64,000 nt of DNA from a virus: positions 1 to 64,000 of the IMG/VR virus record IMGVR_UViG_3300028908_000007. One strand, written 5' to 3'. A program made the position numbers and the translations under genes. Shown piece by piece: positions 7,881 to 17,846 of the stretch (the first letter of the stretch is position 1; each line of letters opens with the position of its first letter). A model generated the notes under the pieces. That model saw only the letters and a list, made by a program, of their open reading frames with translations. It searched no databases and was not told where the DNA came from.

Positions 7881-9320
7881 ATGAACGACGCTGTAATCGA
7901 ATCCGTTTCCCTAATGGAGATTCCACACAGCAGGAAGTACTATCTACGACCCTATGATGTTTCGGTATCTGTAGAGAACCTGAACGATTTGGAAGCATCT
8001 ATCGTGGATAGTAGAAATCGAGGAAACATGGCAATAAATCCAGCAGACATACCGGCTGGATTGATAATGCCTACAGCCACACCTACTAAAGACGTACCCA
8101 TACCTGGTACTTGGGAGGCTACAAGATATACCTTCATCATAAAGGTAATGGAGGATAATGCTGCCATACAATCAAGAATAGAACATTATATTACAGGATA
8201 TACAGAAGAAACCGAGCTGTCATATGCTGGTAGTGTAGATCCGAATATGATTATGTATATCAATAATGTAATGCAGATTGTTGGTAGAAAACGCTTGTAT
8301 GATATAAATACGATTCTACATACACATGCGGAGACAAATATAGGTGCATCCGACGAGAATATTACCTATCTGAGAATATACGATACCATACCTAGCGAGC
8401 TGATAGAACAAGGTGATTATACAGGAGGTCTAACAATACAAGCAAACAGAATGTCTGTATTGGATAGGGGCGGGAGAGCGATTAGTGCAGAAGAAACAGT
8501 AGGAACAAACTTTATATCCAGCGCTGTTAATATATGGTTACAACAAGTCTTGGCAACTATGACAGCGGAGCATATCGAAACAAATACATACGATCCGGAT
8601 AGTATAATCGATGTAGGTCAATATAGAAAAGCACCAACCGATATGCTTAGCTCAATACAAGTATTAAAGCCGTCCGGTGCCTATAATTATATCAGTAATA
8701 GTATAACATATGCTCAACTAGTGTCCAAGGATCCATCAGTACCTCAGAAGACGATTATTTCTGACTATCTAGAACAACCTGAATCCAATTTTATAATGCC
8801 GGAAAACTGTGAATCATGGAAGGCGTCCACACAAGAAGCTGTAATAGCTACCATTATATCAGAACAGATGCCGTCGATTATGCTGTCGTCTGGTCTTATT
8901 ACAGCTGGAGTCATTTTTACCAATATGACCACAGATGGAGAGCCATTCCATTTGAATATCACATTCCCAGTTACGTTTGGATCTTTGGATGCATCTATAT
9001 TCTCTACTATCTTTAGAAATAGACTAATAAAAGAAGTCATTCCTTCAATTACACAGAACAATACGATTCCAGTATCGTTTACTGCAACACTTAGTTTGGT
9101 AGCTCCTTCTACCGCAATAATTCAAATCAACGGACCAGTTGGTCCAGAAAGCACTCCGTTTAATCTCCCAACATTCAACACAGGTATGCATTCTTCAGTA
9201 CTTCTTCCCTCAATGTCCTACCACCACCGGTTACGACAAGAGCTCGGCACGCTGCGTGAGGTAGTACAAGATACAGCAACATCCGCTTTCCAGCAACAGC
9301 CCGAGGTTTTCTATGGCTAA
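7881..9320 (+). CDS. Probable virion structural protein, 479 residues
   Basis: A strong ribosome site CGGAGAAAC precedes the ATG at 7881. The protein is rich in alternating hydrophobic and Thr/Ser residues typical of beta-structured virion proteins, with segments such as SFTATLSLVAPSTAIIQING near the C-terminus. The C-terminal tail is short, charged and Gln-rich (AFQQQPEVFYG). No enzyme motifs are seen. It overlaps the next gene by 8 bases. The assignment as structural rests on composition and neighbourhood. Confidence 0.6.
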   Translation: MNDAVIESVSLMEIPHSRKYYLRPYDVSVSVENLNDLEASIVDSRNRGNMAINPADIPAGLIMPTATPTKDVPIPGTWEATRYTFIIKVMEDNAAIQSRIEHYITGYTEETELSYAGSVDPNMIMYINNVMQIVGRKRLYDINTILHTHAETNIGASDENITYLRIYDTIPSELIEQGDYTGGLTIQANRMSVLDRGGRAISAEETVGTNFISSAVNIWLQQVLATMTAEHIETNTYDPDSIIDVGQYRKAPTDMLSSIQVLKPSGAYNYISNSITYAQLVSKDPSVPQKTIISDYLEQPESNFIMPENCESWKASTQEAVIATIISEQMPSIMLSSGLITAGVIFTNMTTDGEPFHLNITFPVTFGSLDASIFSTIFRNRLIKEVIPSITQNNTIPVSFTATLSLVAPSTAIIQINGPVGPESTPFNLPTFNTGMHSSVLLPSMSYHHRLRQELGTLREVVQDTATSAFQQQPEVFYG

Positions 9321-10866
9321 TATTAACAACTTGTTGTCTTTCTATAGAAGCTTTCTAGAGAGCATCGGAATCTATATAAATAAAGACGGATATTTGACAG
9401 ACTCGGATGAGAAAATTATAACGGGAATAACGGATATTCCATTCAAGCTTCCTACAGAAGAAGCTTTGAAACATGTAATGGTCCGAGATGAGTCTCGGGC
9501 CAAATCTTCCTCAGAGCCATATGTACAGCAATATGAGATATATAATCCTCTTAATGAAATGGCTATTCTTGGAGGAACACATACTCCAGATATCCTACTA
9601 ACAGCAAAATACCTTTCTGATAAATATTCCACCTTGTTACATCACGCAGTAGGCGAAGTTATAAATGGACTTGGAAAAGAAGATGTCGCTGAGAATAATG
9701 AAGCTGTGGAATTACTTCTTGAAGTATCTTCAAGAGTAAGAGGTGGAAAGGATGTAATAGACAAATCATCATACAAGAATGTTAATAAGATATTCAACTC
9801 GATGTTTACCGATGATAATGGGCAATATCCCTTGTCCTTTATGGTTTCCAAAGGCGGTACCATCGATGGAGAAAAGTATAATCGAATTATTAGTGTATCT
9901 GTAAATATCTATAGACATATACACGAAAATGACTATAAGGCACTACGGGTACGGTCAAAAGACGTTATATTATTGGATGCAATACTCCAACATATATTTT
10001 CCAATATGTCCGAAAGTGGTATTATACTTGTTGGTAGTAAATCCAAAACATCTCCGTCTTTTGATGGTTTGGTAGAAGCAGCAGATATTATCGGTAATAT
10101 GATTGCCAGTGCAAGTTCGTTTATCGATGATGCAGATGTTCTAAAAGAAATCATCGCTGAAGATAGAGTAGTAGAGCGATATAAAACATCGAAAGATACT
10201 CTTATCAGAGAAGCTAAAATGATTGCTCCAATACGACATAGGCAGAAAGAGAAGAATTTAACACAGAAGAGGGAAAGTGATATGCCTTCAGTGCCAGACA
10301 CACCACCAACTCCCACTACTCCTACCAGGGAGAATAAGAAGGACCCAAGAAGTTTCTTTGGGAAACCAAAGGAAGATCCAGTAATACAGAGAGAAACTCC
10401 GAAAGAACCAGCCAAAGAAACGACGATGAATACACCATCTACGCCACAGCAACAAACACAACAGCAATATCATCAACAGACACAACCAATACAGCAGCAG
10501 TACCCTCAAACACCATACCCACAGCAAACTATGCCATACCAACCCCAACAAACACAACAACCCTATAATCCTACTCCATACCCACAACAAGCACCACTAT
10601 ATCAAACACAGCCAATGCAACAACAGTATCCTCAGACACCGTATCCACAACAGACCACACCGTATCAAACGCAACCAATGCAGCAGCCATACCAACAGAC
10701 GCCATACCCACAACAGGTACCGCTATATCAGACACAGCCAGTACAACAACCCTATACTCCTACTCCATATCCACAGCAAACTATGCCGTATCAAACACAA
10801 CCAGTGCAGCAACCATATGGAGAACCTCCTCTGAAGAGAAACGCATCACCATTTGGTCGGTATTGA
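9313..10866 (+). CDS. Protein with Pro/Gln-rich tandem-repeat tail
   Basis: A 517-residue protein in two parts. The N-terminal 310 residues are globular and helical with no recognised domain. From about residue 315 it is low-complexity: a basic, Pro/Thr linker, then about eight repeats of a YPQQxxPYQTQPxQQ type unit running to about residue 505. GAGG lies 6 bases before ATG 9313. A second protein with a similar Gln-rich tail is at 26482. Such tails may be flexible tethers in the virion or the infected cell; this is inference. The gene ends just before a strong terminator. Confidence 0.65.
   Translation: MANINNLLSFYRSFLESIGIYINKDGYLTDSDEKIITGITDIPFKLPTEEALKHVMVRDESRAKSSSEPYVQQYEIYNPLNEMAILGGTHTPDILLTAKYLSDKYSTLLHHAVGEVINGLGKEDVAENNEAVELLLEVSSRVRGGKDVIDKSSYKNVNKIFNSMFTDDNGQYPLSFMVSKGGTIDGEKYNRIISVSVNIYRHIHENDYKALRVRSKDVILLDAILQHIFSNMSESGIILVGSKSKTSPSFDGLVEAADIIGNMIASASSFIDDADVLKEIIAEDRVVERYKTSKDTLIREAKMIAPIRHRQKEKNLTQKRESDMPSVPDTPPTPTTPTRENKKDPRSFFGKPKEDPVIQRETPKEPAKETTMNTPSTPQQQTQQQYHQQTQPIQQQYPQTPYPQQTMPYQPQQTQQPYNPTPYPQQAPLYQTQPMQQQYPQTPYPQQTTPYQTQPMQQPYQQTPYPQQVPLYQTQPVQQPYTPTPYPQQTMPYQTQPVQQPYGEPPLKRNASPFGRY
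10420..10850 (+). repeat. Coding tandem repeat (Pro-Gln-Tyr units)
   Basis: Degenerate repeats rich in CAACA, CAGCA and TATCC triplets encode repeated YPQQ / PYQTQP / MQQPY units. Units vary in length and in synonymous bases, so this is a protein-level low-complexity repeat, not a CRISPR array. Confidence 0.75.
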
Positions 10867-10876
10867 GAGCATATAT

Positions 10877-10900
10877 CCCCGCCCGAATAACCGGGCGGGG
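10877..10900. terminator. Hairpin terminator between convergent genes
   Basis: CCCCGCCCG at 10877-10885 pairs perfectly with CGGGCGGGG at 10892-10900 around a 6-base loop. It separates the plus-strand Pro/Gln-rich gene from the convergent minus-strand gene ending at 10907, so it may serve both. The T-tract is weak (ATTATACTAT). Confidence 0.75.
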
Positions 10901-10906
10901 ATTATA

Positions 10907-11221
10907 CTATCGGAGTAATTTTTTTATTTTGTCTAAATTGGTCTGGAGTGGAATCTTGAACAATGTCGTTACGCCATCATAATCTTGGCTGGATGGTATA
11001 TTGTTCATTGCGAGAATAGAATATAATTCTACACTATCGATGTTTGGATTTATAAACCGAAGCAAACCAAATAAATCTCCAGTAAATGCTAGAGCTTCTG
11101 TAGGTGTTACTTCGAACGTATCATATTGGTTTATAGTGGAGAAATAATTTATAATTGTACGTATGTTTCGTTCATCATGTATTACTGGGTTTTCGCTTTT
11201 TATCAGGGAGTGAATTGACAT
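10907..11221 (-). CDS. Small hypothetical protein
   Basis: A 104-residue soluble protein with no recognised domain and no signal peptide or membrane segment. It is encoded opposite to its neighbours. The start ATG complements CAT at 11219-11221, with GAGACGAG just upstream on the minus strand. This start region overlaps the candidate plus-strand promoter at 11223-11250, so divergent control is possible. Length, codon usage like its neighbours and a terminator at its 3' end support a real gene. Confidence 0.6.
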   Translation of the reverse strand: MSIHSLIKSENPVIHDERNIRTIINYFSTINQYDTFEVTPTEALAFTGDLFGLLRFINPNIDSVELYSILAMNNIPSSQDYDGVTTLFKIPLQTNLDKIKKLLR

Positions 11222-11222
11222 T

Positions 11223-11250
11223 AACTCGTCTCTTTGATATATTTAATTGT
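11223..11250 (+). promoter_or_regulatory. Candidate phage promoter before RNA polymerase beta C-half
   Basis: AACTCG at 11223 followed by TTGATATATTTA at 11234-11245 and ATTGTT. Nearly the same arrangement occurs at 26392-26420, and related ones at 6227, 24465 and 50792. The downstream gene starts at 11276, leaving a short leader with GGGAGAA as ribosome site. Confidence 0.5.
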
Positions 11251-11275
11251 TGTCCAACCATCTGGGAGAACTTTC

Positions 11276-13417
11276 ATGCTTTCAAAGTCCGATATGCGAA
11301 TTGAGCATAGAGACTTATCCATTCATTCAACCAATCCATTCGTGGAACATAATTCATCTCCACGATCTTCTATGTATGCTTCTCATATCAACCAAGCTGT
11401 AGTACTGGAAGAAACAGATGTTCCATACATACTAACTGGTGGTGAAAAACGGGTCGGAGAACTCACAAAAGATATTGTCATACCAGAAGATGCTATCGTC
11501 GAAGCATGTATATATCGATATAATGGTGTTGGTACACCAGCATCAAAACGAGTAGAAACTCTGATACTCTACTATGGATTAGAGTCTACTACACTAGACT
11601 ATATCGTTATTCCTACTTTTGATAAGAACCATCAATACTTTGGATATTATTTACAACAGACAGATATATTCACACCTGGTATGAAGCTATACAAAGGACA
11701 GGTTTTAGCATCTACCCCATCAAAGACAAATAAGGAAGGATGGTATGGTTTTGGACGAAATTTAAATACAGCCTTTATGGATATGCCTGGTGTCGCAGAG
11801 GATGGATTTATTGTTTGTGAAGATGTATTAGAAAAGCTAGCTTTCCACGTATTTGAAAGAAGAACACTAGCTTTGAATATAAAAGGAGATGATTTAGAAG
11901 GAATTCCATCTATAAACATTCCGCTGAATTTATATGGGGATAGTGAGAAATATAAAGTATTTCCAGATATAGGAGAACCAGTAAGACCTGATGGTGTTTT
12001 GATGTCTACTCGTAGGATACGATTCAGTAGACTGGCAGCAGAAGCCAGTAGAGAACGACTCATGGTTTCAGAAGCCAAAACCGATTATGAAATCTTTACC
12101 AGAAATAATAATGGAGTAGTTGTAGATGTAGAAGTATTACGACAACCATATCTCAACAACAGTAGTCTTTTACCTTATGTACAATTGGATCATTATGCAA
12201 ATCTTTTCAAGAGCTTTTATAAGAAGATACTTGACGCAGAAACCTTGGTACGTCAGAAGTACTACAAATCAAAAGGAGAACTTAGACTTTCCAATAAATG
12301 TATAAGTCTATTTGAAAAGGCAAGACTTTATGCGGGTTCTTTATATAATAGCTCATCCAGAGGTATCAAGGAAAGAGCAATACGATTTGTAGAGAGGAAA
12401 GACTATAGCGGAGATTATCGCTTGTCTCTTACAGTAAACCACAGACTAATACCAGGTATTGGTTCGAAGCTATCCGACCGTGCTGGCGGTAAAGGTGTAA
12501 TTGTAGAGATACGGAAACCAGAACAAATGCCAGTCGATCAATATGGAGTTAGAGCCGATATCATCGTAGATAAAAATAGTATCATATCCAGAATGAATCC
12601 AGGCCGGTATTATGAGCAAACCTATAATTATACAGCAATACATACTACAAAGAAAGTAAGAGAAATATTGAACTTGGGACAAACAGAGAATAAGGAAGAC
12701 GCTAGAGAAAAATTAAGACAGGTAGATGATGCAAAAAAGAAAGAAGCAATACAATATTTGAAAGGTCTTTATAAGATAGTATCTCCAAAGCAATATAGAA
12801 AATTACAAGATAGTAGAAAAAGTATCAAAGATGAAGTATTAGCCACTATAGTAGATAACGGTGTTTTTATATGGAAAGATATCTCCGATCCCAGAGAACC
12901 TCTAGATATTGTAAGAAAACTGATAGAATCCGATTACTATCCAAAACCAACAACTGTATCATGGATGGGTTTCGATGGAAATATAAAGGAATCCAGAAAA
13001 CCAATACTTATTGCACCTACCTATATTATGTTATTGGAAAAGATAGGCGATAGTGGGATGGCATCAGCAAGTCCATTGATAAATCATGTTGGTGTCTTTA
13101 CAAAAGCTCCAAAACAATTTAAACACAGATATCCAATACGTTTAAATCCAGTAAGAATTATAGGCGAGTCAGAAACCAGAGTAATTACTTCATATACTGG
13201 ACCATTGGGAATATTAGAGCTTTTGGATCAGGGATCCAGCTTGCAGACACATAGAGAGATTTATAAGGTCTTTCTAAACCATGATAATCCTACCAACATA
13301 GACAGGATATTGGATAGAGACAAGTTCATTTACGGAAGATCTACACCAATACAGATTGTAGAACATGTTTATTTCTGCCAAGGCATTCATGATTTCTTTG
13401 TAAAGTGTGAGGAATAA
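11276..13417 (+). CDS. RNA polymerase beta subunit, C-terminal half (phage multisubunit RNAP)
   Basis: The product has 713 residues from ATG 11276 (GGGAGAA 5 bases upstream; an upstream in-frame TTG lies inside the promoter motif and is rejected). The RpoB signature is clear: GIGSKLSDRAGGKGV at about residues 394-408 matches the GDKMAGRHGNKG catalytic-lysine region, followed by MPVDQYGVRADI and SRMNPGRYYEQ, equivalent to the MPYDENGTPVDI and SRMNIGQ segments of bacterial beta. phiKZ-type phages encode beta and beta-prime each as two ORFs, in one virion and one non-virion enzyme; which enzyme this belongs to cannot be told from sequence alone. The beta-prime C-half follows 3 bases later. Confidence 0.88.
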   Translation: MLSKSDMRIEHRDLSIHSTNPFVEHNSSPRSSMYASHINQAVVLEETDVPYILTGGEKRVGELTKDIVIPEDAIVEACIYRYNGVGTPASKRVETLILYYGLESTTLDYIVIPTFDKNHQYFGYYLQQTDIFTPGMKLYKGQVLASTPSKTNKEGWYGFGRNLNTAFMDMPGVAEDGFIVCEDVLEKLAFHVFERRTLALNIKGDDLEGIPSINIPLNLYGDSEKYKVFPDIGEPVRPDGVLMSTRRIRFSRLAAEASRERLMVSEAKTDYEIFTRNNNGVVVDVEVLRQPYLNNSSLLPYVQLDHYANLFKSFYKKILDAETLVRQKYYKSKGELRLSNKCISLFEKARLYAGSLYNSSSRGIKERAIRFVERKDYSGDYRLSLTVNHRLIPGIGSKLSDRAGGKGVIVEIRKPEQMPVDQYGVRADIIVDKNSIISRMNPGRYYEQTYNYTAIHTTKKVREILNLGQTENKEDAREKLRQVDDAKKKEAIQYLKGLYKIVSPKQYRKLQDSRKSIKDEVLATIVDNGVFIWKDISDPREPLDIVRKLIESDYYPKPTTVSWMGFDGNIKESRKPILIAPTYIMLLEKIGDSGMASASPLINHVGVFTKAPKQFKHRYPIRLNPVRIIGESETRVITSYTGPLGILELLDQGSSLQTHREIYKVFLNHDNPTNIDRILDRDKFIYGRSTPIQIVEHVYFCQGIHDFFVKCEE

Positions 13418-13420
13418 TTC

Positions 13421-15379
13421 TTGATAAACATCCGAGATTTGGTAACACTCGAATTAGACCAGCTACAAGGTAAAATTCCGTCCTACTTTACTCTCCTCAT
13501 GGAAGATGGAGAGAAACTAAATACTACTTTTGCTGAGGCTTTTCTAACTACTCCATGGCTTAGAGTCTTACGAGAGTATCCGAAAGTAGTAATTACCAAG
13601 AAATTATACATACATGAATATCTACAAAACAACTTAATAAGCATTGGAGATATAATCAAGCTAGCCTCTGCTATACGTAAGGCAATAATTCTTACATACA
13701 ATATTACAGACCCTAACGATATCGTAGAGTTAAATGATAAAGTAGCCGCATGTAGAAATGTATTCTATAACTCTATTATCTATCTAGAACCTTATATGAG
13801 TGGTGGGTGTTTAGAAGATTTTATAGAGATACATAATAATAAAAGAATAAAGAAAAATCTTTCTCAGAGACTACAATACACAGAATGGGTAGAACAAACC
13901 CACAACATCATTATGGACGAGTTAATAAAAGCAGATAGTATTTCTTTAGACAATGAAATAAGGAAAGCAATTCTAGCAAGAAATGTAAATACTACACAAG
14001 CATTACAATGTGTAGGTCCTAGAGGAGTATTAGCCGATATCGATGGTACGATTTACCCGACTATTATCACACGAGGATATTCAGAAGGTCTTGAAAATAT
14101 TGTATTCATGGCACTAGATAGTCGAATGGCTGCCAAAGCATTGTTCTTAGCAGACGATATGATCAGGAAAGCTGAGTATTTTGCCAGAAGACTACAAGTA
14201 GTAGCCATAGGTATAGAAAGAGCAGAAGGAGACGATTGTGGTACGAATAACTATCTAGAGTGGGATGTAGAAGGAATGCTTTATGAAGATGGAAGTGTAA
14301 AGAGTTGGGGTACATTACCCTATTTGATAGGATCTTACTATCTCGACGACTCTGGAGAACTAAAAAGGATAGAAGGAAATGAAAAACATCTTATAGGAAA
14401 GACTATACGAAAAAGATGGGTAGTAGGATGCAAGAATAAGAACCCGCATACGAAGTGTAGAAAATGTTTAGGAGATATTGTATACAACGTACCACCACAG
14501 GCAAATATAGGACATCTGGCTGCTGCTGTAATGACAGAGCAAACCACACAGCGTGTCTTGTCTGCCAAACATAAAATGGGCAGTACAATTGAAACAAACC
14601 CATTTATTACAGATGTAGCCAAAAGATATTTTCAATTTGAGGATGAAGCGTATTGGATAAAAGATAACACATATACACATATCGGTATCAATATACAACA
14701 GCTTAGGAATTTAAGTATGAAATCTATTATAGGTTCTGTTGAGATAGGTAATATAGATACTGTATCTTTGTATAAGGATAATGATTTAGAGAATCCAAAA
14801 CGTGTACGCATTATCAACACCAAAGGAGGATTGATTCTATCGAAGGATTTTATTAAATACATTAATAATATTACAATAAACAATAATGGAAAGGAATATA
14901 TATTTACATTAGAGAAGTGGAAGTTTACCAAACCTATCTTTAGATTGATACCAAAGGAATATGGGTATCAGGAGCACTTGGCCGATATAGAATCTGTGCT
15001 ATTTAGTCTATCGAAAAACAATAGCTATAGAAGCAATAAGATCCTCGATAGAGATCCTAGAGAAGGACTATTGGATTTTTACCATAAGATAAACCCAGAT
15101 CTACAGATGAATATATCCTTTTTGGAAGTTATAATCTGTGCATTGTGTGCTAGAAATCCCACAGTGGGAGACTATAGACTACCAATTGGAAATCCAGAAG
15201 CAAAGATGGTAAAGATATTGGAAATCTCCAGAAATCGCTCTAAGGCCCTACTATACACATATGAGAAAATGACAGATCCGATTTATAGCCCAGAGGGAAT
15301 AGGTTGTAAGGTAAAAGATGATCATATATACGATGTGCTTATCAAACCACACGATGTTTACAAATCTCTAACATCTTAA
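13421..15379 (+). CDS. RNA polymerase beta-prime subunit, C-terminal half
   Basis: A 652-residue protein from a TTG start with GAGGA 8 bases upstream. It holds the trigger-loop region GLENIVFMALDSRMAAKAL (about 221-239; compare [20 protein letters not shown] of beta-prime), the DDCGT motif near 270, a Cys cluster at about 336-349 (C..C pairs in HTKCRKC), and the bridging segment NIGHLAAAVMTEQTTQRVLS at about 361-380, equivalent to [20 protein letters not shown]. The beta-prime N-half with the metal-binding DFDGD motif is not in this window. It is co-transcribed with the beta C-half, 3 bases apart. Confidence 0.88.
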   Translation: MINIRDLVTLELDQLQGKIPSYFTLLMEDGEKLNTTFAEAFLTTPWLRVLREYPKVVITKKLYIHEYLQNNLISIGDIIKLASAIRKAIILTYNITDPNDIVELNDKVAACRNVFYNSIIYLEPYMSGGCLEDFIEIHNNKRIKKNLSQRLQYTEWVEQTHNIIMDELIKADSISLDNEIRKAILARNVNTTQALQCVGPRGVLADIDGTIYPTIITRGYSEGLENIVFMALDSRMAAKALFLADDMIRKAEYFARRLQVVAIGIERAEGDDCGTNNYLEWDVEGMLYEDGSVKSWGTLPYLIGSYYLDDSGELKRIEGNEKHLIGKTIRKRWVVGCKNKNPHTKCRKCLGDIVYNVPPQANIGHLAAAVMTEQTTQRVLSAKHKMGSTIETNPFITDVAKRYFQFEDEAYWIKDNTYTHIGINIQQLRNLSMKSIIGSVEIGNIDTVSLYKDNDLENPKRVRIINTKGGLILSKDFIKYINNITINNNGKEYIFTLEKWKFTKPIFRLIPKEYGYQEHLADIESVLFSLSKNNSYRSNKILDRDPREGLLDFYHKINPDLQMNISFLEVIICALCARNPTVGDYRLPIGNPEAKMVKILEISRNRSKALLYTYEKMTDPIYSPEGIGCKVKDDHIYDVLIKPHDVYKSLTS

Positions 15380-15386
15380 TTTTCCT

Positions 15387-17171
15387 ATGTCTGATTTTAC
15401 CTTAGAAATACATAAATATCCGAGGTTCGTGGTGTTAAAAACCACGAACCCTACCATTCTTACTGATATGTATCAGTTAGTAAATAAGTTTTCTGTTTAT
15501 AATTTCTTTCAAAAGAAACAACTTTATAGTAAGAAAGTATCTCCAAGGGAAAAAGCCAATATAAAACCAGCCAGGTATTTTGGCGGTTTATACGATAACA
15601 CAGAGTTACGTTTTCATATATCCGATTACAAAGATATCAAACTCTGGCTTGAAGTAAACAATATAAAGAATATTGACGTATACGAACATGAGTGTTGTCC
15701 TGGTAAGGACATTGACCTTGAATTGAAAGAAGGATGGGTGCCTAGAGATTACCAAGTAGAACCGATAGAATGGATAACGAAACCAGGAGATAAGATACTT
15801 ACCTTTCAACCAGGGGATGGTAAGACATTTATGTGTGTTGCTGCATTATCGAAATTAAAGAAGAGAACTGTATTTGTCATAAAGCCGAGATATATCGACA
15901 AATGGATAGGTGATTTACAAGAGTTATCGAATACCACAGAAGATCGAATACTTCCAATACAGGGAGGCTATTCTCTAAATGAGTGGTTAGAAGCTTATCG
16001 TGAAGAAGATCAGGGACACGATTTTGTACTCATCAGTAACCGTACTTTCATGGACTATTTAAAGAAATATGAACAAGGTTTTGGATCTGATATCGATCCA
16101 CAGGATTATTGTAATGTGTTAAATGCAGGTATTCTTGTAGTTGACGAGGTCCATCAAGACTTTAACTTCAATTATAGACTTAGTACTTATACCACAGCAT
16201 GTAAGTTTATAGGGATGTCGGGTACGTTTATATCCTCAGATAGGGATATATCTTCCAAGATGTGGAGATTATTTCCTAAAGATACTAGATTAAAGCCAAG
16301 GACAAAACCAGCGTATATCGACATATATGCGGTTCGTTATAAGTTCGCATTTACACATATCCCAAAAGAATACCACTATACCTTGGCCGGTGCTTATAAT
16401 CACATTCGCTATGAGCGCTTTATAATGGCAAATATCTATAGACTTTACGACTATGTAAAACTTATAGAGGAGTACTTCCAAACATATATCGATCGTAGAG
16501 AAGATGGAGACAAATGTCTTATATACGCAGCTAGTATAATGATGTGTCATTTCCTAGCGAATTATATAAAACTAAATTACCCGGAATTTAAGACCACTAC
16601 GAAGGTCGAAGGAGATATCTACGACGTTATTATTGAAAATGATATCATAGTCAGCACAGTACAAAGTAGTGGAACTGCCTTCGACATACCAAACTTAATC
16701 ACCGTAGTACAAACGATGTCTATTGATACATCACAATCCAATTTACAAGCTTTGGGTAGATTGAGAGATCTAAAATCGAAAAAGATGGAGTTTTATTATC
16801 TCTATAGCACAGATGTCCAAAAACATACCACATACCATTTTAATAAGAAGGAACTCTTCCAATCACTAGCAAAGAAGTTTCGGTCTATTGCGTATGATAA
16901 ATCACTAGGTGATAGTTATAATGTAGCCAGGACAAATAAGAAAGTAAGAAGTGAAGTGGCAGAACTTGAAATACTTAGAGATTATATCTTCCTTAGAGAT
17001 ATAAAGATAAACTATCCTAAACAGATAAAACAGACAAAGGAAGCCATTACAAAATCGGCTGGTAAGAAAAAGGGATGGTTACGAAGAAAACTCAATAATC
17101 TTGAACGAGAGTATAGAGAGTATCTCTCTAAGGAAAAAGAAATCATCCAGTCCTTTGAGGACTTGTTCTGA
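15387..17171 (+). CDS. SF2 DNA/RNA helicase (UvsW-like)
   Basis: A 594-residue ATP-dependent helicase. The Walker A-type motif I is FQPGDGKT (about 141-148), motif II is the DEVH box VVDEVH (about 252-257), motif III is GMSGT (about 277-281), and motif VI is QALGRLRD (about 454-461). The arrangement is that of SF2 helicases such as T4 UvsW, used in recombination and branch migration. The ATG is at 15387, 7 bases after the beta-prime C-half, with no strong ribosome site, so coupled translation is likely. The C-terminus is basic (KKKGWLRRKL). The operon closes with a strong terminator. Confidence 0.85.
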   Translation: MSDFTLEIHKYPRFVVLKTTNPTILTDMYQLVNKFSVYNFFQKKQLYSKKVSPREKANIKPARYFGGLYDNTELRFHISDYKDIKLWLEVNNIKNIDVYEHECCPGKDIDLELKEGWVPRDYQVEPIEWITKPGDKILTFQPGDGKTFMCVAALSKLKKRTVFVIKPRYIDKWIGDLQELSNTTEDRILPIQGGYSLNEWLEAYREEDQGHDFVLISNRTFMDYLKKYEQGFGSDIDPQDYCNVLNAGILVVDEVHQDFNFNYRLSTYTTACKFIGMSGTFISSDRDISSKMWRLFPKDTRLKPRTKPAYIDIYAVRYKFAFTHIPKEYHYTLAGAYNHIRYERFIMANIYRLYDYVKLIEEYFQTYIDRREDGDKCLIYAASIMMCHFLANYIKLNYPEFKTTTKVEGDIYDVIIENDIIVSTVQSSGTAFDIPNLITVVQTMSIDTSQSNLQALGRLRDLKSKKMEFYYLYSTDVQKHTTYHFNKKELFQSLAKKFRSIAYDKSLGDSYNVARTNKKVRSEVAELEILRDYIFLRDIKINYPKQIKQTKEAITKSAGKKKGWLRRKLNNLEREYREYLSKEKEIIQSFEDLF

Positions 17172-17181
17172 AAGATCATAT

Positions 17182-17238
17182 CCTCCTCACACCAGACTAG
17201 GTGTGAGGAGGTAGATCATACTGAGTATTTTTTTTTTG
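17182..17238 (+). terminator. Rho-independent-type terminator after helicase gene
   Basis: CCTCCTCACACC at 17182-17193 pairs perfectly with GGTGTGAGGAGG at 17200-17211 (12 bp, 6-base loop). A run of ten T follows at about 17229-17238. The spacing to the T-run is longer than usual, but the stem is strong and lies exactly at an operon boundary. Confidence 0.8.
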
Positions 17239-17249
17239 AGGGGTTTTGA

Positions 17250-17846
17250 GTGTCTGAAATAGCTTCATATTCGAACTATCGACCAAATTTACGGTCTGGT
17301 GATCTGGTAGCTTGGGGAACTGTCCCAGATAACTTATCTTTGTTTTCAAAGATTGTCGTATGGATCGTCACGAAAGCTTTAAGAAGTCCGTATTATCATG
17401 TAGGAATTGTATGGCGTACGAATAACAGAGTCTTAATAGTAGAGGCAAGTCCTCCAAGATGTAGAATAGACGTATTGTCTCGTCGAGGAGATTTCGTACA
17501 TATACCAATGCCTACTGTATGGAAGAAGAGTTCAGAAAACTACCTACTACAATATGTAGGTAAACCATATAGTATATGGGAAGCTATGTTAGTACCATTT
17601 AAGATAGGTGGTGTAAAGAACAGAGCATGGTACTGTTCTGAGTTGGTTTCGGATTTCTACAATGGACAAGGTTATTATATGGAGGGTATATCCCCAGAAG
17701 ATGTCTTGGTATCTGCAATCAAGGAGTATGAAACAGAATTGGTTCCTGTAGTAATGGAAGATGAAGATTCTCCAGATTTTGAAAAGAGAAGCAAGAAAAT
17801 TGCTGGTTTGGTGCAGAGAACGTTGAGGAAGGCCAATGTTACGTAA
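17250..17846 (+). CDS. Permuted NlpC/P60 (YiiX-like) cysteine peptidase
   Basis: 198 residues. GTG start with GAGGGG 6 bases upstream. The permuted papain-fold signature is visible: SGDLVAWG near residue 16, the catalytic His in YYHVGIVW (His50) before the catalytic Cys in WYCSELVSDFY (Cys129). Proteins of this family cleave amide bonds, often in peptidoglycan or lipid contexts. It heads a cluster of overlapping genes with a membrane protein and a transglycosylase, so a role in cell-wall digestion at lysis or entry is likely (inference). No signal peptide is seen. Confidence 0.75.
   Translation: MSEIASYSNYRPNLRSGDLVAWGTVPDNLSLFSKIVVWIVTKALRSPYYHVGIVWRTNNRVLIVEASPPRCRIDVLSRRGDFVHIPMPTVWKKSSENYLLQYVGKPYSIWEAMLVPFKIGGVKNRAWYCSELVSDFYNGQGYYMEGISPEDVLVSAIKEYETELVPVVMEDEDSPDFEKRSKKIAGLVQRTLRKANVT

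Noticed and set aside
10420-10850. Possible CRISPR-like repeats
   Set aside because: Repeat units vary in length, are in frame and encode a Pro/Gln-rich tail; no conserved spacers or Cas genes.
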